Assembly (NCBI GenBank): GCA_964509475.1
Contig: CAZDXJ010000036.1
Location: forward strand, 1 to 23,601
Reading direction: 5' to 3'
Length of the DNA: 23,601 nucleotides
Source of the DNA: CAZDXJ01 sp964509475
Lineage (GTDB): Bacteria; Pseudomonadota; Gammaproteobacteria; Methylococcales; Methylomonadaceae
Shown here: positions 1 through 7,805 of the stretch, one piece after another
Position numbering within the stretch: the stretch's first letter is position 1
Layout: every line of letters begins with the position of its first letter
Position numbers and translations under genes: made by a program
Notes under the pieces: model-generated
The model's input: only the letters and a program-made list of their open reading frames with translations
Database searches by the model: none
What the model was told of the DNA's origin: nothing

Positions 1-59
1 GAACCTCAACAACAGCTATTTTCAAAATCCGCAACCGTGACCGCGTGAAGTATAAGCTG

Positions 60-98
60 TTTTGTTGAATTTAGCGATGGGGGGGGTAGGTGCGGATT
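60..98 (+). repeat. dispersed repeat, copy 1
   Basis: This block of about 39 bases contains TTTTGTTGAATTT, then a G-run, then GTAGGTGCGGATT. The same block is present in reverse orientation at 2500-2538, differing at a few positions and in the length of the G-run. Two similar copies in non-coding DNA on either side of the SoxYZ/MBL pair suggest a dispersed intergenic repeat family. Confidence 0.6.
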
Positions 99-203
99 CG
101 TTGCTCCGACATTCAACTCACATTTTCTTAATTTAATGGCAGTGGGGTGGCAGCAGGCGGATTGAACTCCTCTGCCATTCCGGCGACATCCAAAACCCCG
201 CAA

Positions 204-231
204 GCCCAGCCCTTCCACGGAAGAGCTGGGC
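204..231. repeat. small hairpin repeat, copy 1
   Basis: GCCCAGC at 204-210 pairs with GCTGGGC at 225-231, and TTCC/GGAA extends the stem inside. The core (CCAGCCCTTC, a short loop, GAAGAGCTGG) reappears in reverse complement inside the hairpin at 2463-2509. There is no T-tract, so it is more like a palindromic intergenic repeat than a terminator. Confidence 0.5.
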
Positions 232-309
232 AAGCCTGTCTGTCAACAGGCCGGCGTGGCCACGTGCAATAAACCTTGCCGGTATTTCAAGCGGTCAATG
301 ACACCCTGT

Positions 310-407
310 CACTGGATTCCGCCAGTCCGTAGCGGCATGACGGGCGGGTTCGCGTCATTCCGGCAGGGAGTGGCTGGAATCCAGGTCCAAGGAACGGAAA
401 TCCAGTG
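310..407. repeat. imperfect inverted repeat with CTGGATTCC-type arms
   Basis: CACTGGATTCCG at 310-321 is mirrored by CGGAAATCCAGTG at 395-407 with one extra base. A second internal mirror (TGGCTGGAATCCAG at 371-383) also matches the left arm. The ATTCC/GGAAT arms resemble short dispersed intergenic repeats known from several proteobacteria. No coding capacity is apparent. Mobility is an inference. Confidence 0.45.
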
Positions 408-504
408 ACCCGCTTGTCGACCGAAATACATGTAATTTTCGATCCAGCCCTGTTTCATATTGAATACGGGATCGTGATTTTGCGAGGTGTTCCAAAAACA
501 GCAT

Positions 505-1308
505 CTAAGGCGTAACCGGATACGTTTTGGCAAAACGATCGCCATGCGTATCGACAATTTCAGCTCTTAATTCACCGGCTTTGTCGGGCACAAAATAAAA
601 GCGGAAATTCGGATCGGCACTGATGGCAATATCGGTTTTCGCGGTTAACACCAACTTGTCATTGAAAAATATGTTGAGCTTTTCAACATAATATTTTGGC
701 CGGATATGCCGGGTAACCTGATCCATTTGCATACCGGTAATATTCGGGTGACTGATCAGCAACTGGGCCTGCACCGGTTTACCCACTTGCACGCCATCAT
801 CCAGGCGGAATTTCATTTTGCCCAGGCGTTTCATCGCCGCATCCAAATCCGATCCAATCGGCGCTGAACAACCACCACTGGCTTTGACAAATTTTTTCGC
901 CATATACAGTTTGCCGTCATTCAATTCTGCAATGGCACGCACATAGCTATAAGTATTGACCCGCACCCGCATCGCCAGATCAGCCTTGCCACTATCGGGC
1001 GTAAATTCAAATTCAGCGGCAAAAGGCACCGGATTTTTGTCAATCAACAGCAAAATCCTTTTGATATAGCGGTTTTGGGTTTGAGGAATTTTACTGATTA
1101 TTTTCAAAGGCACCAGAGCCGGGTCTTCTGCCCGGTAAGGCGCTTCGAGGCTTATTACACGGTCATCCTCGATAATCGTTTTACCGGAAAAATATTGATT
1201 TTTCAATATATTATTCCAGGCCGTTTCATCTTTGGTGGCGGCGGAAACCAAGACGGGGATGAGCAGCAACAGCCAGCCCCAGTAAAAAACAGATTTTTTA
1301 TTTAACAT
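505..1308 (-). CDS. quinoprotein dehydrogenase-associated SoxYZ-like carrier
   Basis: This 267-residue exported protein has an N-terminal hydrophobic signal sequence (about residues 7-23, ending VSAA). Its body reads as a SoxY-like domain followed by a SoxZ-like domain. In the Sox thiosulfate system SoxY carries sulfur intermediates on a Cys at the end of a GGC-type swinging arm. Here a Ser-Gly-Gly-Cys motif lies at residues 144-147, between the two domains instead of at the C-terminus, as expected for the fused SoxYZ-like carriers found with PQQ-dependent dehydrogenases. An AGGAGC ribosome site sits about 6 bases before the ATG at 1308. The gene lies 56 bases after the MBL hydrolase on the same strand and probably shares its transcript. 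What it carries is unknown. No Sox enzymes or quinoprotein are seen in the window. The family call is from motif and layout. Confidence 0.8.
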   Translation of the reverse strand: MLNKKSVFYWGWLLLLIPVLVSAATKDETAWNNILKNQYFSGKTIIEDDRVISLEAPYRAEDPALVPLKIISKIPQTQNRYIKRILLLIDKNPVPFAAEFEFTPDSGKADLAMRVRVNTYSYVRAIAELNDGKLYMAKKFVKASGGCSAPIGSDLDAAMKRLGKMKFRLDDGVQVGKPVQAQLLISHPNITGMQMDQVTRHIRPKYYVEKLNIFFNDKLVLTAKTDIAISADPNFRFYFVPDKAGELRAEIVDTHGDRFAKTYPVTP

Positions 1309-1364
1309 GAATTGCTCCTGATCGTGTTGAAATTAACAATACATAATAACGGTAACAAAGAGAA

Positions 1365-2288
1365 TCAATCTTCCCATTCCAATTCGGCAAACGCCGTTGT
1401 GACGTTTTTACGATGGAAGGCATCAAACAATTGCCATTGTCCTTTCTGGCTCATGCCAACCTGTTTGACAGCCTCCTCCATAAACAGGCCCTGTTGAATG
1501 GCTGTACGGATTTCCTGTAACAAAACCTGCAGATAGGTTTTCTCCGCCTGCATGGCTTTCGGCCAGTCGGTCACCAACGGTCCATGTCCGGGTATAACCC
1601 GTTTGAAAGCTTGTTTTTCCAGCCGTTCCAACTCAGCCAGCCAGCCTTTCAAGCTGCCGTCGATAACCGGAAGATGCTCAAGAAACAACAAATCGCCTAA
1701 CCATAAGGTATCGGTATTGACATCATAAACACTCAGATCATTATCGGTATGCGCTGTTGGGTGCGCCGTCAACACCAATTCACGCCCTCCCAAATCCAGC
1801 TTCATTTCCTTTTTTACAGCTATATCCGGTGGCACGATATCTTCGGGACTCAGCTTTACACCGAGTTGATCGACAGAACGCTCAACATAAAAGTTCGCTC
1901 GCAAGGCCATTGCTCTGGGCAATTTATAATGGCCAACGAAACGGGCTCCGGTTTTTTTGAATGCCCGGTTACCAAAAATATGATCCGGATGCACATGGGT
2001 ATTGATAACATAACAAACCGGTAACGAAGTAACAGTTTTGATAGCTCTTTTCAATGCGTAACCCTGCTGGGGATTGCCGCCGCTGTCGATGACCGCCACA
2101 CAACGCCTGCCAACGACAAAACCGATATTGGCAATAGCGCCATGATTGCGTGTGTCCGGTAATTGAGGGACGCCAAAATGCACATATACCCCGGGCGCAA
2201 TCTGCTGCATAACCAGCGCCGCATCCTTTGCGCGGGCGATATTTAGCGCCGACAAAAACACAATTAAAATACCGACAGTCCAGTTCAT
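1365..2288 (-). CDS. MBL-fold metallohydrolase, quinoprotein relay system type
   Basis: This 307-residue metallo-beta-lactamase-fold hydrolase has an N-terminal signal sequence (residues 1-20, ending NIARA), so it is periplasmic. The Zn-binding HxHxDH motif is visible as THVHPDH at residues 97-103. A later AHPTAHTDND and the PGHGP segment supply further metal ligands. SoxH-related enzymes of this kind occur beside SoxYZ-like carriers in methylotrophs and are named quinoprotein relay system zinc metallohydrolases. The next gene downstream here is such a carrier, which supports the call. The substrate is not established. A GAGG ribosome site precedes the ATG at 2288. I cannot tell from sequence alone whether it is the type 1 or type 2 subfamily. 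A generic SoxH-like hydrolase is the alternative. Confidence 0.8.
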   Translation of the reverse strand: MNWTVGILIVFLSALNIARAKDAALVMQQIAPGVYVHFGVPQLPDTRNHGAIANIGFVVGRRCVAVIDSGGNPQQGYALKRAIKTVTSLPVCYVINTHVHPDHIFGNRAFKKTGARFVGHYKLPRAMALRANFYVERSVDQLGVKLSPEDIVPPDIAVKKEMKLDLGGRELVLTAHPTAHTDNDLSVYDVNTDTLWLGDLLFLEHLPVIDGSLKGWLAELERLEKQAFKRVIPGHGPLVTDWPKAMQAEKTYLQVLLQEIRTAIQQGLFMEEAVKQVGMSQKGQWQLFDAFHRKNVTTAFAELEWED

Positions 2289-2462
2289 GCCTTAACCTCT
2301 ACCATTACCTTGTGATTGACCTGCCTGACAAACCCTGCTTGAAAAGCTGTTTGGAAAATCCTGCAAAATTATGAAGGGTTTGCTGCCTCATATTCAACGT
2401 CAAAGCCAAAAATGTGATTTGGATGTCTGGCGGCAAACAGGCCGGTGCAGCCGATTCGCACG

Positions 2463-2509
2463 GTGCGGATAAATCCAGCTCTTCAATGAAGGGCTGGATA
2501 AATCCGCAC
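2463..2509. repeat. two-part hairpin repeat
   Basis: GTGCGGAT at 2463-2470 pairs with ATCCGCAC at 2502-2509. After an AA/AA internal loop, ATCCAGC at 2473-2479 pairs with GCTGGAT at 2493-2499, and CTTC/GAAG closes the top. The inner part matches the hairpin at 204-231 in reverse complement. The stem is long and compact but has no T-tract, so a palindromic intergenic repeat is more likely than a terminator. Confidence 0.6.
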
Positions 2510-2538
2510 CTACGCCCCATAGCCAAATTCAACAAAAT
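2500..2538 (-). repeat. dispersed repeat, copy 2
   Basis: Reverse complement of the block at 60-98. It reads ATTTTGTTGAATTTGG, then a shorter G-run, then GTAGGTGCGGATT on the minus strand. It runs directly into the hairpin at 2463-2509, which suggests that the block and hairpin are parts of one composite element. Confidence 0.6.
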
Positions 2539-2686
2539 GGCAGTGATACTCAATCTGGAACACAAAGCTGACCCACAAATTTACACGCGCTCCGGTCGGC
2601 AGGTTGAGCGCTGGATTGCTGTTTCTGGCCATTGACCGGCTTTGCATAAAGTTTCCAGACAGGTATCTACTCCCCTCCTCTGAAAA

Positions 2687-2790
2687 GCCGGTGCAGGTTG
2701 TTGATTTATCAGACTTGCATAACTTGGGATGTTATGCAGAACGACAGCGATGTATGCACGTATCCTGATAAATCAATGACCTACGCCGGC
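2687..2790 (+). repeat. long hairpin with 26-base arms upstream of fdh
   Basis: The arms at 2687-2712 and 2765-2790 match at 22 of 26 positions as an inverted repeat. Three of the four mismatches are G-T pairs on the plus strand, so in plus-strand RNA 25 of 26 positions could pair, counting G-U. Inside, TGCATAAC at 2716-2723 pairs perfectly with GTTATGCA at 2731-2738. The element lies about 270 bases before the formate dehydrogenase start and in its direction. It may be a leader-RNA structure, if transcription begins that far upstream, or a small palindromic mobile repeat. Confidence 0.6.
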
Positions 2791-3061
2791 TACAACTCAA
2801 CCGGGTGAGCCGTTACCCGGACAGTTTCTAAATAATTCGGATTCGAAACTATTTCCTGATAAAATTACTCAACTAATATTACCGTAAAAGCGGATTTGAA
2901 ACCATAAAAATATTAGCAAAGATTAATATTCATTTCAATAGGCGTGCCTATAAATTGCTTGAATAGATGCGAGGATTACGTTAGATTAAACAGATTTTAT
3001 CCAAATTTTTTAAATACCGTCATAAAACCCTATCTACCCCGAAAACCGAGAGGAAACACGT

Positions 3062-4756
3062 GTGGCAGTAATAAAAATCACCCCTGAACAGCTCAAAAAA
3101 AGAAAACGCCGTGGTCCGAAGGGTCATGCCGTTGATCTGGTAGCCCTGGAAGACATTCAATCGCTGTTGGGTACAGAATCCAGACAGCGCGACTTGCTGA
3201 TTGAGCATTTACATAAAATTCAGGACAGCTACAAGCATATTTCTGCCAAACACCTGGTGGCGCTTGCCCATGAAATGAATCTTTCCCCCGCCGAAGTTTA
3301 TGAAGTTGCCTCATTCTATCATCACTTCGATGTCGTCAAAGACGGCCAAACGCCACCCCCCGCATTGACCGTGCGTGTGTGCGAATCGGTTTCCTGCGAA
3401 TTGGCGGGGGCCAATGAACTGCTGCACGCCTTGAAAAAAGCACTAGGGGAAAACGTGCGGGTGTCACCGGCTCCTTGTGTAGGCCGTTGTCAGCACGCGC
3501 CGGTTGCCATTGTGGAACAAAACCCGATTGATCAAGCTACGGAAAGCCTTGTTGTTGAAGCCGTTGAACACAAACAGTTCAGCGCCCCGGTAGCAGATTA
3601 TATCAACCGCACCGACTATATCGCGGACGGCGGTTATAACACCTTGCTGGATTGTATTGAAGGCCGCAGTGATGCCGAAAGCATCATCAAAAAAATGGAA
3701 AATTCCGGTCTGCGCGGCCTGGGTGGTGCCGGTTTTCCCGCTGGCCGAAAATGGCGCATTGTCAAAGGTTTTCAAGGCCCCCGGCTCATGGCCGTCAATA
3801 TCGACGAAGGCGAACCTGGCACATTCAAGGACAGGCATTATCTGGAACGCGATCCACACCGTTTTCTCGAAGGCATGCTCATTGCGGCCTGGGCGGTTGG
3901 CTGTGAAGCCATTTATGTGTATTTACGCGATGAATACGCCGGTTGCCGCCAAATCCTGAGCCGCGAAATTGCCGATCTACAAAACAATCCACCTTCTTCC
4001 AAACACAATATTCCGCCCATTTATCTGCGCCGTGGCGCCGGCGCTTATATCTGCGGCGAAGAGTCGGCCATGGTGGAGTCGATTGAAGGCAAACGCGGCT
4101 TGCCCCGGTTGCGGCCTCCTTTTCTGGCCGAAGTCGGTTTATTTGGCCGCCCGACCCTGGAGCATAATATGGAAACGCTGTTCTGGGTACGCGATATTAT
4201 TGAAAAAGGACCGGATTGGTTCGCTTCCCATGGCCGCAATGGGCGCAAGGGCCTACGCTCTTTTTCCGTCTCCGGCCGGGTACAAAAACCCGGTGTGCAT
4301 CTGGCACCTGCCGGTATTAGCGTGCGTGAACTGATCGATGAATACTGTGGCGGCATGTTGCCCGGCCATGAATTTTACGCTTATTTCCCGGGCGGCGCTT
4401 CGGGGGGTATTCTGCCGGCCAGCATGGGTAATATCCCTTTGGATTTCGACACCCTGAACCCATACGGCTGTTTCATCGGTTCGGCAGCGGTCATTATTCT
4501 GTCCAATCACGACAGCGCCCGCGAAGCGGCCATCAATGCCATGCGCTTTTTCCAGGACGAATCCTGTGGCCAGTGTACACCTTGCCGCGTTGGCACCGAA
4601 AAAGCACTTGCCTTGATGCAACGGCAAAGCTGGGATACACCCCTGTTGGAAGAGTTGGCCACGGTCATGAGTGACGCTTCGATTTGCGGACTCGGCCAGG
4701 CCGCACCGAATCCATTACGTTGTGTCATGAAGTATTTTCCTGACGAATTGAAATAA
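3062..4756 (+). CDS. NAD-dependent formate dehydrogenase, flavoprotein subunit (NuoE-NuoF fusion)
   Basis: This 564-residue cytoplasmic diaphorase subunit passes electrons from the formate-oxidising subunit to NAD+. The first ~160 residues are NuoE-like, with a 2Fe-2S site at C107, C112, C139 and C143. The rest is NuoF-like: a glycine-rich NADH/FMN loop at residues 219-228 (GLGGAGFPAG), an EGEPGTFKDR segment near 249-258, and a 4Fe-4S site at C502, C505, C508 and C542. In complex I these two domains are separate proteins; fused versions occur in formate dehydrogenases and bidirectional hydrogenases. The following gene settles the choice for formate dehydrogenase. The start is GTG at 3062, preceded by GAGAGGA. 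The catalytic subunit follows after 29 bases, so the two are co-transcribed. Confidence 0.93.
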   Translation: MAVIKITPEQLKKRKRRGPKGHAVDLVALEDIQSLLGTESRQRDLLIEHLHKIQDSYKHISAKHLVALAHEMNLSPAEVYEVASFYHHFDVVKDGQTPPPALTVRVCESVSCELAGANELLHALKKALGENVRVSPAPCVGRCQHAPVAIVEQNPIDQATESLVVEAVEHKQFSAPVADYINRTDYIADGGYNTLLDCIEGRSDAESIIKKMENSGLRGLGGAGFPAGRKWRIVKGFQGPRLMAVNIDEGEPGTFKDRHYLERDPHRFLEGMLIAAWAVGCEAIYVYLRDEYAGCRQILSREIADLQNNPPSSKHNIPPIYLRRGAGAYICGEESAMVESIEGKRGLPRLRPPFLAEVGLFGRPTLEHNMETLFWVRDIIEKGPDWFASHGRNGRKGLRSFSVSGRVQKPGVHLAPAGISVRELIDEYCGGMLPGHEFYAYFPGGASGGILPASMGNIPLDFDTLNPYGCFIGSAAVIILSNHDSAREAAINAMRFFQDESCGQCTPCRVGTEKALALMQRQSWDTPLLEELATVMSDASICGLGQAAPNPLRCVMKYFPDELK

Positions 4757-4785
4757 AGCATCTGCGAATTTTTGGAGACACCCTC

Positions 4786-7560
4786 ATGTCAGCAAACCCG
4801 GACACCACCAATAACCCAATCGTTAGCTTTACCCTGGATGGAAAACAAATCACCGCCTTCGAGGATGAAAGCATTTTACAAGCCGCCCGCCGTCATGCTA
4901 TCCATCTGCCGCATTTGTGTTACCGGGATGGTCTGCGCCCGGACGGCAATTGCCGTTCTTGTGTCGTGGAAATTGAAGGCGAACGTGTGCTGGCGCCTTC
5001 CTGCTGCCGCAAACCGGCCGAAGGGATGAAAGTACAAAGCCGGAATGAACGCGCCCGAAAGGCCCAGAAAATGGTTTTGGAGCTGCTTTTATCCGATATG
5101 CCCGAGCAGGGAAAATCACCGTATAAACACGACTCCAAACTGGATGAATGGGCCAAAAGGCTGGATGTCAAAAACCCCAGGTTTCCAGGCTGCGAATTGC
5201 CCGAAGCCGATCTTTCCCATCCGGCGATTGCCGTCAATCTCGATGCCTGTATCAAATGTACCCGTTGCGTCCGTGCTTGCCGCGAAGAACAGGTCAACGG
5301 TGTTATCGGCATGGCTGGCCGTGGCCATCATGCCCATATTGTTTTTGATATCGACGATCCGATGGGCGCCAGCAGTTGTGTCGCCTGTGGCGAATGCGTC
5401 CAGGCTTGCCCAACCGGTGCCCTGCTGCCGGCCAATCGCGCTGGCGAACTGGTCGAAGACAAAACCGTCAATTCGACCTGTCCTTACTGCGGCGTGGGTT
5501 GCCTGATTAGCTATCATGTTCGGGATAACAAAATCTCGTTTGCCGAAGGCCGGGAAGGTTTCGCCAATCATTTCCGCTTATGCGTCAAAGGCCGCTTTGG
5601 TTTCGATTATATCAACAATCCTCTGCGCCTGACCCAACCCCTGATTCGCCGTAAAGATGTACCGAAAACCACGCAACTGCTCGATCCAAAAGATATCGAC
5701 AAGGTTTTCCGCCCGGCCAGTTGGGACGAGGCACTGGATTTCGCTGCCGAAGGTTTCCGCAAGATTCGTGCAGAATACGGTAAAAAAGCTTTGGCCGGAC
5801 TCGGTTCCGCCAAGGGTAGCAATGAAGAAGCCTATTTGTTCCAGAAACTGGTGCGCACCGGTTTTGGCTCCAACAATGTCGATCACTGCACCCGGCTTTG
5901 CCATGCCTCTTCCGTTGCCGCTTTGTTGGAAGGCATCGGTTCCGGCGCGGTTTCCAATCCGGTACAAGATGTCTTGAAGGCGGAAGTCGCGATCATCATC
6001 GGTTCTAATCCCACTGTAAATCATCCGGTTGGCGCCACGTTCATGAAAAATGCCGCCCTGAACGGAACCAAGTTGATCCTGCTGGACCCAAACCGGACCG
6101 ATATTGCAAAACATGCGGCCTACAGTCTGCAATTCCGCCCCGATACCGATGTTGCCTTGCTGAATGGCATGTTGCACACCATCATCGATGAACAATTGCA
6201 TGATGAGCATTTCATCCTCAAACACACGGAAGGTTTTGAGCAAATGCGCGAACACCTCAAGGATTACCCGCCGGAAAAAGTCGCGCCCATTTGCGGTATC
6301 GAAGCCCAAACCATCCGTGAAGTTGCCCGCGTTTACGCCACCTCAAAAGCCTCGATGATTTTCTGGGGCATGGGCATATCCCAGCATATTCACGGTACCG
6401 ACAACGCCCGTTGCCTGATTGCGCTGGCGTTAATGACCGGCCAGATTGGCCGCCCCGGAACCGGCCTGCATCCCCTGCGTGGCCAAAACAATGTCCAGGG
6501 TGCTTCCGATGTCGGGCTGATTCCGATGGTGTTTCCAGATTATGAATCGGTACAGGACCCGGATTATCGCGCCAAATATGAAAAACTCTGGCATACCCCA
6601 CTGGATGCCGAACCCGGCTACACGACGGTGGAAATGATGCACGCGGCGGCGGATGGTCATATCAAGGGCATGTATATCCAGGGTGAAAACCCGGCCATGT
6701 CCGATCCGAACCAAAATCATGTACGCAAGGCCCTGGCATCATTACAACATCTGGTCAGCCAGGATATTTTCCTGACCGAAACCGCCGGCTTTGCCGATGT
6801 TATCCTGCCCGCCTCGGCTTTTTATGAAAAAACCGGCACTTTTTCCAACACCGATCGCCGCGTACAAATGGCGCGTCAGGTGGTCACACCACCCGGCGAA
6901 GCCAAACAGGACTTGTGGATTATCCAGGAAATCGCCAAACGGATGGGGCTGAACTGGAATTATAACCATCCCAAAACTGTATTCGATGAAATGCGCCAGG
7001 CCATGAGCAGTATCGCCGGTATGACCTGGGAACGTCTGGAACAGGAAGACTCGCTGACTTATCCGTTGGAAAATGAAGGTGATCCGGGACAACCGGTCAT
7101 TTTTACCGATGGTTTTCCATCGGCCAACGGTCGTGGCAAGTTTGTTCCGGCTCATTTCATTCATGCCGACGAATTGCCGGATGATGACTACCCGCTGACC
7201 TTCATTACCGGTCGCCAGTTGGAACATTGGCATACCGGCAGCATGACCCGGCATGCCACGATACTGGATGCCATCGAACCGGATCCGGTGGTTGCCGTAC
7301 ACCCTGAAGATCTAAAGAAATTCGGTGCTGAACCGGGTGACAAACTCACTATTGAGTCCCGGCGCGGAAAAATAACCGCCTATGCGCGTGCCGATGCCGG
7401 TGTGCAACGCAACGCTCTGTTCATGGCATTCTGTTACAACGAAGCCAGTGCCAATCTGGTTACCAATGAAGCGCTGGATCCGGACGCCAAAATTCCCGAA
7501 CTGAAATTTTGCGCGGTAAAAGTCAGTGTCGGCGGAAAAATCGGTACCCGCATCAATTAA
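4786..7560 (+). CDS. formate dehydrogenase catalytic (alpha) subunit, Mo/W-bis-MGD, Cys type
   Basis: This 924-residue subunit oxidises formate to CO2 at a molybdenum or tungsten pterin centre and feeds electrons to the upstream flavoprotein. The domains in order are: a NuoG-like 2Fe-2S domain (C45, C56, C59, C73); two 4Fe-4S clusters (C155, C158, C161, C165 and C198, C201, C204, C208); a fourth cluster starting CPYCGVGC (C232, C235, C239, C266); and the large molybdopterin domain with its C-terminal binding fold. C372 and H373 in RLCHAS, and R565 in PLRGQNN, sit where E. coli FdhF has Sec140, His141 and Arg333. The 193-residue spacing is identical, so this is the cysteine form. A GGAG site precedes the ATG. 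No fdhD or delta-subunit gene is visible nearby. Confidence 0.95.
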   Translation: MSANPDTTNNPIVSFTLDGKQITAFEDESILQAARRHAIHLPHLCYRDGLRPDGNCRSCVVEIEGERVLAPSCCRKPAEGMKVQSRNERARKAQKMVLELLLSDMPEQGKSPYKHDSKLDEWAKRLDVKNPRFPGCELPEADLSHPAIAVNLDACIKCTRCVRACREEQVNGVIGMAGRGHHAHIVFDIDDPMGASSCVACGECVQACPTGALLPANRAGELVEDKTVNSTCPYCGVGCLISYHVRDNKISFAEGREGFANHFRLCVKGRFGFDYINNPLRLTQPLIRRKDVPKTTQLLDPKDIDKVFRPASWDEALDFAAEGFRKIRAEYGKKALAGLGSAKGSNEEAYLFQKLVRTGFGSNNVDHCTRLCHASSVAALLEGIGSGAVSNPVQDVLKAEVAIIIGSNPTVNHPVGATFMKNAALNGTKLILLDPNRTDIAKHAAYSLQFRPDTDVALLNGMLHTIIDEQLHDEHFILKHTEGFEQMREHLKDYPPEKVAPICGIEAQTIREVARVYATSKASMIFWGMGISQHIHGTDNARCLIALALMTGQIGRPGTGLHPLRGQNNVQGASDVGLIPMVFPDYESVQDPDYRAKYEKLWHTPLDAEPGYTTVEMMHAAADGHIKGMYIQGENPAMSDPNQNHVRKALASLQHLVSQDIFLTETAGFADVILPASAFYEKTGTFSNTDRRVQMARQVVTPPGEAKQDLWIIQEIAKRMGLNWNYNHPKTVFDEMRQAMSSIAGMTWERLEQEDSLTYPLENEGDPGQPVIFTDGFPSANGRGKFVPAHFIHADELPDDDYPLTFITGRQLEHWHTGSMTRHATILDAIEPDPVVAVHPEDLKKFGAEPGDKLTIESRRGKITAYARADAGVQRNALFMAFCYNEASANLVTNEALDPDAKIPELKFCAVKVSVGGKIGTRIN

Positions 7561-7670
7561 GCCCGATTTACGATAAAAAATCAATACAGGCGATGTTCTT
7601 GTACAGGCCGTTCAAAAATTATGAAAATATTGTACTTGCATCCAGCTTCCCTTATCGCTAATCCTTAATT

Positions 7671-7700
7671 GTAGGAGGGGCGATTCATGATCGCCCCTAC
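7671..7700. repeat. palindromic repeat of the AGGGGC-type, copy 1
   Basis: The sequence from GTAGGAGGGG to TCGCCCCTAC forms a stem AGGGGCGAT/ATCGCCCCT with a five-base loop. A related palindrome with the same loop core (ATTCATGA) lies at 17647-17670. It sits in the convergent gap between the formate dehydrogenase and the lytic transglycosylase. It lacks a T-tract and is better explained as a dispersed repeat, though it could also stop or stabilise transcripts. Confidence 0.6.
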
Positions 7701-7748
7701 CGGAAATTTTTGATTACCTGCCTTTGATCAAACTAACTCAGAATACTG

Positions 7749-7770
7749 AAAAAATTTGGCATCCAGCCAA
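7749..7770 (-). terminator. possible weak terminator of the lytic transglycosylase gene
   Basis: On the minus strand TTGGC, a five-base loop and GCCAA are followed by ATTTTTTC. It lies about 35 bases beyond the stop codon of the minus-strand transglycosylase gene. The five-base stem is short, so this is tentative. Confidence 0.35.
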
Positions 7771-7805
7771 TAGGATGTACTGGCACATGTTATCCACAAG
7801 TATTG

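Larger units (their letters stand above)
1..504. other. repeat-rich non-coding region at the left edge
   Basis: I see no convincing gene here. The stretch holds three kinds of small repeat or hairpin, listed separately: a block near 60-98 that recurs inverted near 2500-2538, a hairpin at 204-231, and an imperfect inverted repeat at 310-407. It lies downstream of the minus-strand SoxYZ-like gene. I saw no clear rho-independent terminator for that gene. The open frames in this stretch have no family resemblance. Confidence 0.6.
2289..3061. other. 773-base intergenic region between divergent MBL and fdh genes
   Basis: No gene is supported here. The region separates the leftward MBL/SoxYZ pair from the rightward formate dehydrogenase operon, so it should hold both promoters. 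It contains the hairpin at 2463-2509, a second copy of a dispersed repeat at 2500-2538, a long hairpin at 2687-2790 and a small stem (CCGGGT/ACCCGG) at 2801-2820. Near the fdh end, TTGAAT at 2959-2964 and TAGATT at 2982-2987 are 17 bases apart, a weak match to a sigma-70 promoter. The last 200 bases before fdh are AT-rich. Confidence 0.6.

Noticed and set aside
2305..2635. Open frames over the repeat region 2305-2635 on both strands
   Set aside because: They run through palindromic repeats, have no family resemblance and lack ribosome sites.
2801..2820. Stem CCGGGT/ACCCGG in the fdh upstream region
   Set aside because: Short, with no T-tract and no gene ending nearby; noted within the intergenic entry only.
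3464..7584. Long minus-strand open frames opposite the formate dehydrogenase genes
   Set aside because: They are antisense shadows of strongly supported coding sequence and resemble no protein family.
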